Source of the DNA: CAVQAH01 sp963784195 | GTDB taxonomy: Bacteria > Acidobacteriota > Vicinamibacteria > Vicinamibacterales > 2-12-FULL-66-21 | Assembly (NCBI GenBank): GCA_963784195.1 | Contig: CAWARA010000002.1 | Span: 1 to 64,000 of the forward strand | Length of the DNA stretch: 64,000 bases | Direction: 5' to 3' | Shown here: positions 30,101 through 37,093 of the stretch, piece by piece | Position numbering within the stretch: position 1 is the first letter of the stretch | How the letters are laid out: the number at the start of each line of letters is the position of its first letter | Translations under genes and position numbers: made by a program | Notes under the pieces: generated by a model | Database searches by the model: none | Seen by the model: only the letters and a program-made list of their open reading frames with translations | What the model was told of the DNA's origin: nothing

Positions 30101-31087
30101 CATCCAATCGCGCAGGACCGGCACAGCGTGGTCATCTCGGTCGCCGACACCGGCCCGGGAATCGCACCCGAGAACATCCACAGAATCTTCGAAGCCTTCG
30201 ACCAGGCAGAGTCGGTGGTGCGGACCGGGGGGACGGGGCTGGGGTTGACCATCAGCCGGAATTTCGCGCACCTGATGCGCGGAGACCTGACCGTCGAGAG
30301 CGTGATAGGGAAGGGCAGCGTCTTCACGTTCTCGTTCGAAGCCGGCGCCGCGTCGACGACCGACGCGCCCGCGGGCACCACCCATCCGATTCCGCTCAGA
30401 CTCGCCCCGAATCAGCTGCCGCCGAAGGTGCTGATCGTCGACGATGTGCCGACCAACCGCAGACTGCTCGAAGACTTGTTGTCGGGGATTGGCTTCCAGA
30501 TTCGGACGGCTTCGAATGGTGCGGAGGCGATCGAGGCGCATGACGCATGGAGCCCTGACCTGGTGCTCATGGACCTGCGCATGCCCGGCATCAGCGGACT
30601 GGAAACCGTCCGTCGCCTGCGGGCCGGCGGCTCAACGGCCGTGATCTTCGCGGTCACCGCCAGCGGTCTGGCGGACGCGGAAACCGAAGCGCGGAACGCC
30701 GGCGTGGATGACTTTGTTCGGAAGCCCTATCGGGAGGCGGATCTGCTCGCCACGATTGGAGAGCGGCTGGGTGTTCGTTACACCTACAGCTCCTCCGATC
30801 AACGCGCGGACCGAGCGCACGCGGTCGCCGCCGCGACGCCGTCAGCGCTCTCTCGAGCCTTGAGCGGCCTGCCGGCGTCGCTCGTCGATCAACTGCGGGA
30901 CGCGGCAATCCAGGGGCGAGTCAAGCGTCTCGAACGGCTGGCCGACGAGGCCGGCCTTTATTCGGAGTCCGCGGCCGCCGAGATTCGGGCCTTCGCGGCC
31001 GACTTTCGCTACGAGGCCCTGGTCGCCGCGCTCGACGCGGATACGTCGCGCGAGGATACGGGCCTCGGTTCAGGGAAAACACGATGA
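27168..31087 (+). CDS. membrane hybrid sensor histidine kinase (one frameshift)
   Basis: About 1,306 aa if one missing base near 29016 is restored. Order: multi-helix membrane region about 15-235 (AFVWMAYQLIG, YGVFVALIMLFDPAMWG); a second hydrophobic segment near 285 (IFIFTPFIALLLVMVGATAI) and another near 460 bracketing an extracytoplasmic sensor; HAMP (TAPLRSIARATQSMAHGDLS); PAS (QLAIDAAGLGIWDWDVEQDR); a GAF-like stretch; HisKA (SAFLANMSHEIRTPMNAILG); HATPase (NLLSNAAKFTERG, DTGPGIAPENIHRIFE, GGTGLGLTISR); receiver with VLIVDDVPTNRR, aspartate in LVLMDLRMPGISG and lysine in FVRKPYREADL. A helical tail follows. The frame join is ARATGD + LDAALRGDRDF. The stop overlaps the next regulator (ATGA). 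Confidence 0.92.
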
Positions 31088-31584
31088 TCGACGAGTCCCC
31101 ACACCTTGCCAGCCTTCTGGTGGTCGACGACACGCTCGAGAACCTGCGCCTCCTCGGCAACATGCTCGGTGAAGAAGGGTACGAGGTGCGACCCGTGAGC
31201 AGCGGCCGCCAGGCTCTCCAGGCGATCGAGCACGATCCCCCCGATCTCATCCTGCTGGACGTGAACATGCCCGACATGGACGGCTACGAAGTCTGCCGGC
31301 GTGTACGGGCCAACGATCAATCGAGAGAGGTGCCGGTGATCTTTCTGACCGCGTGGGCCGACAGGGCATACATGGTCAAGGCGTTCCAGGTCGGCGGCGC
31401 GGACTACGTGACCAAGCCGTTCCTGTTCGAAGAGGTGCTGGCGCGGGTGCGAACGCACATCGCCCTGAGGCGAGCGCGAGAGGCGCTGGCCGAACGCGAC
31501 GAGCGCGTGCGGGAGCTCGAACACCTGCTCCGCGAGGCGACTCGATCCGGGCAGGGAACGATGCCAATCAAGCGGCCGGTGTAA
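31084..31584 (+). CDS. CheY-like response regulator with helical tail
   Basis: 166 aa, coupled by ATGA to the hybrid kinase. Receiver domain 10-130: LLVVDDTLENLRLLGNMLGE, phosphorylation aspartate in LILLDVNMPDMDGYEV, threonine in PVIFLTAWAD, and lysine in DYVTKPFLFEEVL. The tail (REALAERDERVRELEHLLRE) is a short amphipathic helix with no output domain, so it is probably a phosphotransfer intermediate or a protein-interaction output. It closes the five-gene signalling run. Confidence 0.93.
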   Translation: MIDESPHLASLLVVDDTLENLRLLGNMLGEEGYEVRPVSSGRQALQAIEHDPPDLILLDVNMPDMDGYEVCRRVRANDQSREVPVIFLTAWADRAYMVKAFQVGGADYVTKPFLFEEVLARVRTHIALRRAREALAERDERVRELEHLLREATRSGQGTMPIKRPV

Positions 31585-31601
31585 GCAACACGACGAATCG
31601 A

Positions 31602-32387
31602 TCAGCGGCGTCTTTTCCCGCTGACAGAGAATCCGACGAAATTGACATTCATCGCAGGAAGGACTGTCTCGTCATGGACGCCGTGAATATTCGTTCTGGC
31701 AACGTTGAGGTGAAGACTGGCCGGCTTCCTCACGAAAGGCGTCACGAAGTCGAAGAGCCGAAAGCCGACACCCACAGTCGTGGCCGGCTTCCAGTCGTGC
31801 CCGCCCTCGCCGTCAGGAATCATGACCAGCATGACGCCAACGGCCGGCAGCGTGTAGCGTCCGAGTTCGAACACCGAAATCTGCATCCCGATGACGCCGT
31901 AGAGTCGAGTGGCTGGATATTGTGCCCGCGTCCACAAGCCGGTCAGATGGACTCGTTGAAAGAACGAACTCTTCACAATCTTGTCGTCGACCTTGCCGCC
32001 GGATCTCACTAACGACGAGTTCCGGCGTTGGAGAATCTGTAAGGGCTGTTCATCCCAGTGGCGGAGAATGTCGCAGGCACGCTCGAGCAGTGGTTGGGCG
32101 CCTAGAAAACCCTGACATGCCTCTTCGAGCCACACTGGCGGGTCGGGACGCTTCTTGCGTTCCCAAATCGGCTGATCGTTGAAGTTACGCGCAACCCTGT
32201 TCCCCCAGAGTTCGAACCATTCCTCCCACTCGTTGTAAAGTCGGAGCCACTGGGTAAGCTCGTCAAGCTTCTGCTGGGACAACTGCCCACTACCCAGCTC
32301 TTCCGATTGCGCAATAGCCGGTGTTGGGCCCACCACCAAAAGCGACAACGACAGACACATCGCAAAAGCAGCAACTGGTGCGGTCAT
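31602..32387 (-). CDS. secreted protein of unknown function
   Basis: 261 aa. Signal peptide (APVAAFAMCLSLSLLVVGPTPAIAQ), then a helical stretch rich in Trp and Glu (TQWLRLYNEWEEWFELWGNR), and a C-terminal half of alternating short strands (RLYGVIGMQISVFELGRYTL, PATTVGVGFRLFDFVTPFV, LPAMNVNFVGFSVSGK). The strand pattern and terminal aromatic or basic residues could suit an outer-membrane or periplasmic beta protein, but I do not recognise the family. It is convergent with the CheY-like gene, 17 bases from its stop, and divergent from the substrate-binding protein gene. Confidence 0.75.
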   Translation of the reverse strand: MTAPVAAFAMCLSLSLLVVGPTPAIAQSEELGSGQLSQQKLDELTQWLRLYNEWEEWFELWGNRVARNFNDQPIWERKKRPDPPVWLEEACQGFLGAQPLLERACDILRHWDEQPLQILQRRNSSLVRSGGKVDDKIVKSSFFQRVHLTGLWTRAQYPATRLYGVIGMQISVFELGRYTLPAVGVMLVMIPDGEGGHDWKPATTVGVGFRLFDFVTPFVRKPASLHLNVARTNIHGVHDETVLPAMNVNFVGFSVSGKRRR

Positions 32388-32508
32388 GGTACCCCCCGGA
32401 ATCGGCTTGTTCTACCTGCCCAGAGCTACGGATGAGCTTGGAAAAGTTTGCACCGCCTTTTGGTCGAAGTAAAGTGAATTTGCCTGTCGCCGGCCTGTTG
32501 CTCGTGGG

Positions 32509-32552
32509 GGAGCCAGGTGGGCATCTTAAAGGAGCCGGGTGGGCATCTTAAA
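32509..32552. repeat. 22-bp tandem direct repeat (two copies)
   Basis: GGAGCC(A/G)GGTGGGCATCTTAAA occurs twice back to back (32509-32530, 32531-32552), followed by a partial TCGGGTGGG. It lies 37 bases upstream of the substrate-binding protein start and may be a regulator site or a mobile-element end remnant. Confidence 0.7.
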
Positions 32553-32588
32553 TCGGGTGGGTCGAGCAGTCGCTAGGAGAATTCCCTG

Positions 32589-33590
32589 ATGCGTGGTTTC
32601 GTGCTGGCGGCGCTTGCCCTGACATCCGTGGTGCCCTCGTCTGTGGGCCAACAGTTGACGAGAGTCGATGTGTCGCTGGGAGACGTGTCGATCAACAAGG
32701 TGCCGTTTCTGGTCGCGGCGGACCAGGGCCTGTACGCCAAATACGGGCTCGACGTGCATCAGACCATCTCGGCCGGCGCCGCGCGCGCGGCCGCCGCGTC
32801 AGGCGTCGTCGTGCCCGACGGTTATGTGAGTCGGGACGCCAGCGCCGACCCGCCGATCGAAGTCGGCGGCGGCTCGCCGATGATCAACAGTGTCATCAAC
32901 AGGCGCGGCAAGCCGCGGGTCATCGTCCTGACTCAGGAAGCCATGGCGGCGTCTCACGTCATCGCCCGGCCGGGAATCGCCAGCCTGCAGGATCTGAAGG
33001 GAAAGCGACTGGGTTTTTCCGGGGTTGGTTCGGTCACACATTTCAACGCCCTGAGCCTCGCCAAACAGTTCGGCTGGGATCCTGATCGGGACATCACGCT
33101 GGTTGCCGGTTCCGCGAATATCGAGGCGCTCAAGCAGGACAAAGTGGACGCGATTCTGACGAGTGCCATGGGCATCGCGCTCGGTACGCAGGCGGGCTTC
33201 ACGGATATCGGCGATCTGTCGGTCTACAAGATGCCCATGGCGGGCTCGGGCATCATGGTGGACAAGGCGTATCTGGTCCCGAATCGGGACACGGTGCTGC
33301 GTTTTCTGAAGGCCGGCCTCGAAGCGACGGCGCTGATGCAACGCGACCGACGGGTGTTCAATGCCGCACTCGCCAAATGGTTCAACATCACGGACGCCAA
33401 GACGCAGGAGGGGATGTTCGCCTACGTGCACCAGTTCGAGAAGAAGCCCTATCCCTCCGTTGACGGCATCAAGCGGGTGTTCGCGCTCTACGATTCACCG
33501 GAGATGCGGAAGCACACCCCGGAAGGATTCTACGACTCGAGTCTCATCGCGGAATTGGACAAGAGCGGCTTCCTCGACAAGCTGATGTAG
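32589..33590 (+). CDS. NMT1/TauA-like ABC substrate-binding protein (orphan)
   Basis: 333 aa with a signal peptide (RGFVLAALALTSVVPSSVG). The lobed periplasmic-binding fold of the NMT1/sulfonate family is evident: VSINKVPFLVAADQGLYAKY, GLDVHQTISAGAARAAA, VIARPGIASLQDLKGKRLGF, VTHFNALSLAKQFGWDP, and ALKQDKVDAILTSAM. These proteins deliver sulfonates, nitriles, pyrimidine precursors or similar small molecules to an ABC importer. No ATPase or permease for it lies in this window, so it is either an orphan receptor or uses a distant transporter. The ribosome site is AGGAGA at 32575-32580. Confidence 0.9.
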   Translation: MRGFVLAALALTSVVPSSVGQQLTRVDVSLGDVSINKVPFLVAADQGLYAKYGLDVHQTISAGAARAAAASGVVVPDGYVSRDASADPPIEVGGGSPMINSVINRRGKPRVIVLTQEAMAASHVIARPGIASLQDLKGKRLGFSGVGSVTHFNALSLAKQFGWDPDRDITLVAGSANIEALKQDKVDAILTSAMGIALGTQAGFTDIGDLSVYKMPMAGSGIMVDKAYLVPNRDTVLRFLKAGLEATALMQRDRRVFNAALAKWFNITDAKTQEGMFAYVHQFEKKPYPSVDGIKRVFALYDSPEMRKHTPEGFYDSSLIAELDKSGFLDKLM

Positions 33591-33611
33591 GCGCCAAACG
33601 CTGCGCCCCTG

Positions 33612-33708
33612 AGTCGTGGTCCGTAGGTCGTGGTCCGTGACTCGAAGAGCCTCAGCGCGCCAAAACTGCGGGTCTCGAGCTACGAGCGACGGACGACGAA
33701 CCACGGCG
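33612..33708. repeat. intergenic palindromic island, family E (copy 1)
   Basis: Left part has GTCGTGGTCCGTAGGTCGTGG; the right part CTCGAGCTACGAGCGACGG followed by ACGAACCACGG is close to its inverse complement. A related island is at 62961-63046. It is non-coding and sits between two plus-strand genes. Confidence 0.6.
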
Positions 33709-33863
33709 GATGTGTGTTACACTCTCCAGGTCTTCTGAGAGCTGCGCTTTTCCGGCCTCCCGCATCAGATCCGAGTTTCTCGCCTCTCCTGCGATTCGTG
33801 GTCGAGCATGTCGCTCGAGCCTGCCATCAGATTCAATCGCATCTTTGGATGCAGGAGTAGTTC

Positions 33864-34172
33864 ATGAGTACCAAGCTGTATGTCGGCAACCTGCCGTACG
33901 AAACCACGGAGTCTGACTTGCAGGCGCTGTTCGAGGGCGCGGGGCAGGTGAGCACGATCAATATCGTTCGCGACAAAGCCACGGGCCAGGCGCGGGGATT
34001 CGCCTTCGTCGAAATGGGTGATGACGAAGGCGCGCGCCGTGCGATCGCCGAGCTCGACAAGCACCAGTATGGCGGCCGCGCTCTGACCGTCAACGAAGCG
34101 AAGCCGATGGCGCCCCGCCCCGGCGGCGGCGGATTCGGCGGTGGCCGCCAGCGGCGCGAGCCACGCTGGTAA
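33864..34172 (+). CDS. RRM-type RNA-binding protein
   Basis: 102 aa. One RNA recognition motif: RNP2 KLYVGNLPYE and RNP1 RGFAFVEM, with the intervening ESDLQALFEGAGQVSTINIV, followed by a short glycine/arginine-rich tail (GGGGFGGGRQRREPRW). This is the small bacterial/cyanobacterial RRM protein architecture, associated with RNA chaperone or cold-response roles. AGGAG at 33853-33857 precedes the ATG. A strong hairpin follows at 34200-34225, so it is likely monocistronic. Confidence 0.95.
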   Translation: MSTKLYVGNLPYETTESDLQALFEGAGQVSTINIVRDKATGQARGFAFVEMGDDEGARRAIAELDKHQYGGRALTVNEAKPMAPRPGGGGFGGGRQRREPRW

Positions 34173-34199
34173 GCGAGTCCACACCAGATCTGTTCACAC

Positions 34200-34225
34200 G
34201 CCCGGAGCGCTGCGGTGCTCCGGGC
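34200..34225 (+). terminator. GC-rich hairpin after the RRM gene
   Basis: GCCCGGAGC / GCTCCGGGC arms of nine bases around an eight-base loop, 28 bases after the RRM stop. There is no T-run, so it is a terminator-like or RNA-stabilising hairpin. Confidence 0.6.
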
Positions 34226-34243
34226 CTCCTCGCCTTCGAGCTA

Positions 34244-34798
34244 CTATCCCGACAACCGGTCTCGTGTCGCCAGCAGGAGTTCAATCGCGTCGGCAAGGTG
34301 TTCATCCGTGATGTGATGATCCCCGCGCTCGACGCGAAGATGGTGGGCACGCATGAGCACGTCGACATCACGGAAACCCTCTGGCGTTTGAAACTTGTAG
34401 CATGAGAGCTCTACCTTCAGACCATTCGGATCCTGAAGATAGATCGAATCCATGAATCCTCTGTCGCGTTGAATGAACTCGATGCCACGCTCGCGCAATC
34501 GCGCGGGCGCCAGGTTGAAGGTCGCACGCGAGACGTTCAACGCGAAGTGCTCCATACACCCGACGTCGCGCGGCGCTGGCCGACGCGCATCCGTTCTCGA
34601 CTCGTTCGTGAACACCGTGAGCAGACGCCCGTCGCCGGGGTCGAAATAGAGATGGTTTTCGTCGGGCTTTCCAAGATTGGGCTGCTCGAAGATGAACGGC
34701 ATGCCCAGCGTCCCTTCCCAGAAATCGATGGCACTCTGGCGAGTCGACCCGACGATCGTGATGTGGTGAAAGCCCTGGACCTGAATTTTCCTGTTCAC
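34244..34798 (-). CDS. VOC-superfamily (glyoxalase/ring-cleavage-like) protein
   Basis: 184 aa from a GTG at 34798, selected because GGGAG lies about eight bases upstream and family similarity begins there (NRKIQVQGFHHITIVGSTRQ). Two beta-alpha-beta-beta-beta motifs are visible: HHITIVG...AIDFWEGTLGMPF, and EHFALNVSRATFNLAPARLRE ending IYLQDPNGLKVELSCYK. The first-strand histidine and the C-terminal glutamate (VELSCY) fit a metal site. It resembles ring-cleaving dioxygenase or fosfomycin-resistance-type VOC proteins; the substrate is unknown. The C-terminal tail (from FRDVDVLMRAHHLRV) is longer than usual. Confidence 0.87.
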   Translation of the reverse strand: MNRKIQVQGFHHITIVGSTRQSAIDFWEGTLGMPFIFEQPNLGKPDENHLYFDPGDGRLLTVFTNESRTDARRPAPRDVGCMEHFALNVSRATFNLAPARLRERGIEFIQRDRGFMDSIYLQDPNGLKVELSCYKFQTPEGFRDVDVLMRAHHLRVERGDHHITDEHLADAIELLLATRDRLSG

Positions 34799-35055
34799 GG
34801 CGAGACTCCCGGGAAGAAGTCGGCGTTGTACTGTGGAGCGGGGAATTCTCACACGAATCGCGATCAGATGCCGCGGCAACTCCTGCGTCAGAAAACCCTG
34901 GCCGGTCGGTGGCTTCCCGACGACCGGCACTTCGTGTTCGAGCGCCTGCAATTGGGCGGCCTCCGCGCATCGAGCTCGGCTCGGTTGAGGGAGGCGAGCC
35001 GTCCATGCTCGTCGACAATGCCGTCACCCCCATTGTTGCAGCCGGCCACGTCCCG

Positions 35056-35243
35056 CGTGCGCGGCGATCGGCTTCTCGCGCAACCGCTCGACCTGGCCGG
35101 TTGAAAGCTCGTGCGGGCGCCCGTCGTGCTCGCCGAACGGATGGACGTCACGGCGAACCAGGGCGCGGCCTACTCCGCCTCCGATCGCGTGATCGCCTAT
35201 TCAGGAGACGGGACCGCCGGCAGATCTCGCCTCACGTGGTGGA
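35056..35243 (+). pseudogene. fragment of a PD40/TolB-type propeller (kinase C-terminal region)
   Basis: The frame reads VRGDRLLAQPLDLAG, a stop, then KLVRAPVVLAERMDVTANQG and AYSASDRVIAYSGDGTAGRS before losing similarity. This two-blade pattern (DLLAQPFD..., VVLAE..., YSGDG) is the standard penultimate segment of propeller-kinase fusions such as the one at 4195. No kinase or further blades are nearby. It is a decayed remnant between a VOC gene and the HNH gene. Confidence 0.55.
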
Positions 35244-35260
35244 TCGCAAACGTCACTACC

Positions 35261-35295
35261 CGCCGAACTTTCCCCCTGTTCCGCGAAGGCCTGCG
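35261..35295. repeat. 35-bp interspersed repeat (copy 2)
   Basis: Matches 17965-17999 at 32 of 35 positions, with CCCCTGTTCCGCGAAGGCC fully conserved. Here it lies beyond the corrected end of the HNH gene. Confidence 0.7.
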
Positions 35296-35375
35296 GCCGC
35301 GCGCGCAGCCTCCGATCCGCGAACATTCTCGACAGGTTTGTTCATGCATAATCGGCGGCGCACGCGACCGCGCGG

Positions 35376-36477
35376 TCATCGCGCGCTGCGCGCCGCCGCC
35401 GCCGTCCACTCGGTCCGGACCGAGTAGGGCGTGTGTGTCTCTCTCACCGCCATTGGCCCAAAGAACCTCCTCCGCCTCATAAGCATTGTGCGCACGGCAG
35501 CGCAGTTGAAGATTGTCGACCACCGTCTCCCCGCCCGCTGCAAACGGAACCACGTGATGGATCTCGAGAAAGCCGCGCTCGCGACAGCGGCCGTCGTGAC
35601 CAACGAACGCGCACTGCCCGCCGTCGCGTGCCCAGACCGCGCGCTTGACTGCGGCGGGCACATGACGCGCGCGTGGGCGAGCGTCGCGTGAAGAGCGAGG
35701 GCGGGAAGTATGCGCGCATCGAGTCCGCTCCAGGTCTGCGACGAGCAACTTCAACGCGCGTTCGACAATCAGCGCCGGATCGCCACTTGGGATCGTGTGT
35801 CGCAACAGATCCTGGGCACGGCGCAAGTGGTCATGCGCTTCCGCGGAGACTGTGACCTGGATGCGATACCGTGTCGGTGCGAGCGGGGTGATGACGGGCG
35901 GGCGCAATGGCAGGGGTGCCGCGATGACCGGGGCTGGTTGGCGATCGCCACGCAGTTCCAGGTCGTTACTCGAAGAAACACTGGCTCGATCGTCACGCTC
36001 TGCCTTGTGCTCTACGCCGGCCGGTTTCACGGGCGCGGGCAACTTCCGCACACTCGACGGTACCGCTGGCAGTGGACGGAGCGCGGCGACCATGCGTTCT
36101 ACGTCGCGCTTGCTCTTGTACCGGGCACTCACGAGCAGAGTCTGATGGTTGTCGTCGGTCAGATGCGGCGCGAGCAGGCCGATGGTCGTGACATTCAGCG
36201 ATCCGTCGGCGAGGAATTCCATCACGACCGGGAATCGCCGTGCCGCACGCGCGGCCTCGATTCGGCCGTATGCCGCATGCTCGGACAGGTGCAGCGCTTG
36301 CGTGCAGTAGGTGAAGAGCGACGAATAGCCTTCGCCCAGATATAGACGCCGCGCATCCACTTCGGCGAGCAGCGCGATCAGATGTGCAGTGGCCGCACGT
36401 TCCTGTTTCGCTGCGCGAGTGACCTGGGCCAGGAGTTCTGCGTCGGTAAGTTGATCCGGCGATTCGATCTTGGTCAT
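35376..36477 (-). CDS. HNH endonuclease-domain protein (one frameshift)
   Basis: About 366 aa from the ATG at 36477 (AAGGAG directly upstream). The N-terminal 120 residues are helical and DUF222-like (LTDAELLAQVTRAAKQERAA, HLSEHAAYGRIEAARAARRF). A linker follows, then an HNH domain: AVWARDGGQCAFVGHDGRCR, FLEIHHVVPFAAGGETVVDN and LQLRCRAHNAYEAE with the H-H-N metal/active residues. Near 35467-35473 one extra base breaks the frame; the corrected ending is ERFFGPMAVRETHTPYSVRT with the stop at 35376. The uncorrected frame would run to 35197. Many such proteins occur as multi-copy solitary genes; DNA target unknown. An 18-bp palindrome is found in its last codons and again 249 bases upstream of its start. 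Confidence 0.85.
35408..35425. repeat. perfect 18-bp palindrome (copy 1)
   Basis: ACTCGGTCCGGACCGAGT is fully self-complementary. It lies in the last codons of the HNH gene and is shared, with one change, with 36726-36743. Confidence 0.85.
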
Positions 36478-36725
36478 GCTCCTTTGTAGCACCGCAGTTT
36501 TTGCAATTCGACAATGGCGCATGACGCACGAACGCGCTGCGAGCCCGCTGATGAATCGGATCGCTGCCGATGTGCGCTCTGGCGCAGCCACAACGATTTT
36601 GACGGGCACTTTCGTCGTCGTGTGCGGTTGATCCGTGACCGACACTGAAATTGCTGTCAAGCATTTTCTGTCGTGTCCGGAAAGTTTTTTGACCCCGACG
36701 CACGTCAACCCGCAACAACCACACT

Positions 36726-36743
36726 ACTCGGTCCAGACCGAGT
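36726..36743. repeat. 18-bp palindrome (copy 2)
   Basis: ACTCGGTCCAGACCGAGT is the same palindrome with one central mismatch, upstream of the HNH start. Copies 1 and 2 bracket the HNH coding region, 1.3 kb apart. Confidence 0.85.
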
Positions 36744-37093
36744 GCCGCAGAGCCGGGCAGCCGCGCGGAGGCAAGAGGATGGCATCGGCAGGTCCCGCCA
36801 GCTAGCCGCAATACAATCGGTCTCGGGAGGGCGCGCGTGACCGATGCGGAACGGCGGTGGCCCTTCGGCCTCCCGGTCACGAAATGTCGTGATCGCTGAC
36901 GAGCTAGAATAGCTAGTTCCGCAACGTCACCCTTCGCACGTCGTCGAACCCTGGGCGCTCCGGGAGAAGTGATCATCGTGGCGTTGGCACTCGCGATCGT
37001 GCCCTACCTGCTGCTGCGGGGATTCGTTACACGCATCGCGCGACCGAAGTAACGGGATGGTTTCGATGGAACTAAATAAGGAGCCGAGACAAC
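36744..37093. other. 350-base intergenic region
   Basis: No gene recognised. Contains a short purine-rich stretch (AAATAAGGAGCC at 37073-37084) acting as ribosome site for the arylsulfatase. A frame just upstream (VALALAIVPYLLLRGFVTRI, 36979-37052) reads like a membrane helix but is too short to call. Confidence 0.4.

Noticed and set aside
32509..32552. Tandem repeat as the end of an insertion sequence
   Set aside because: The repeated TGGGCATCTTAAA unit recalls mobile-element ends, but there is no transposase gene or matching opposite end in the window.
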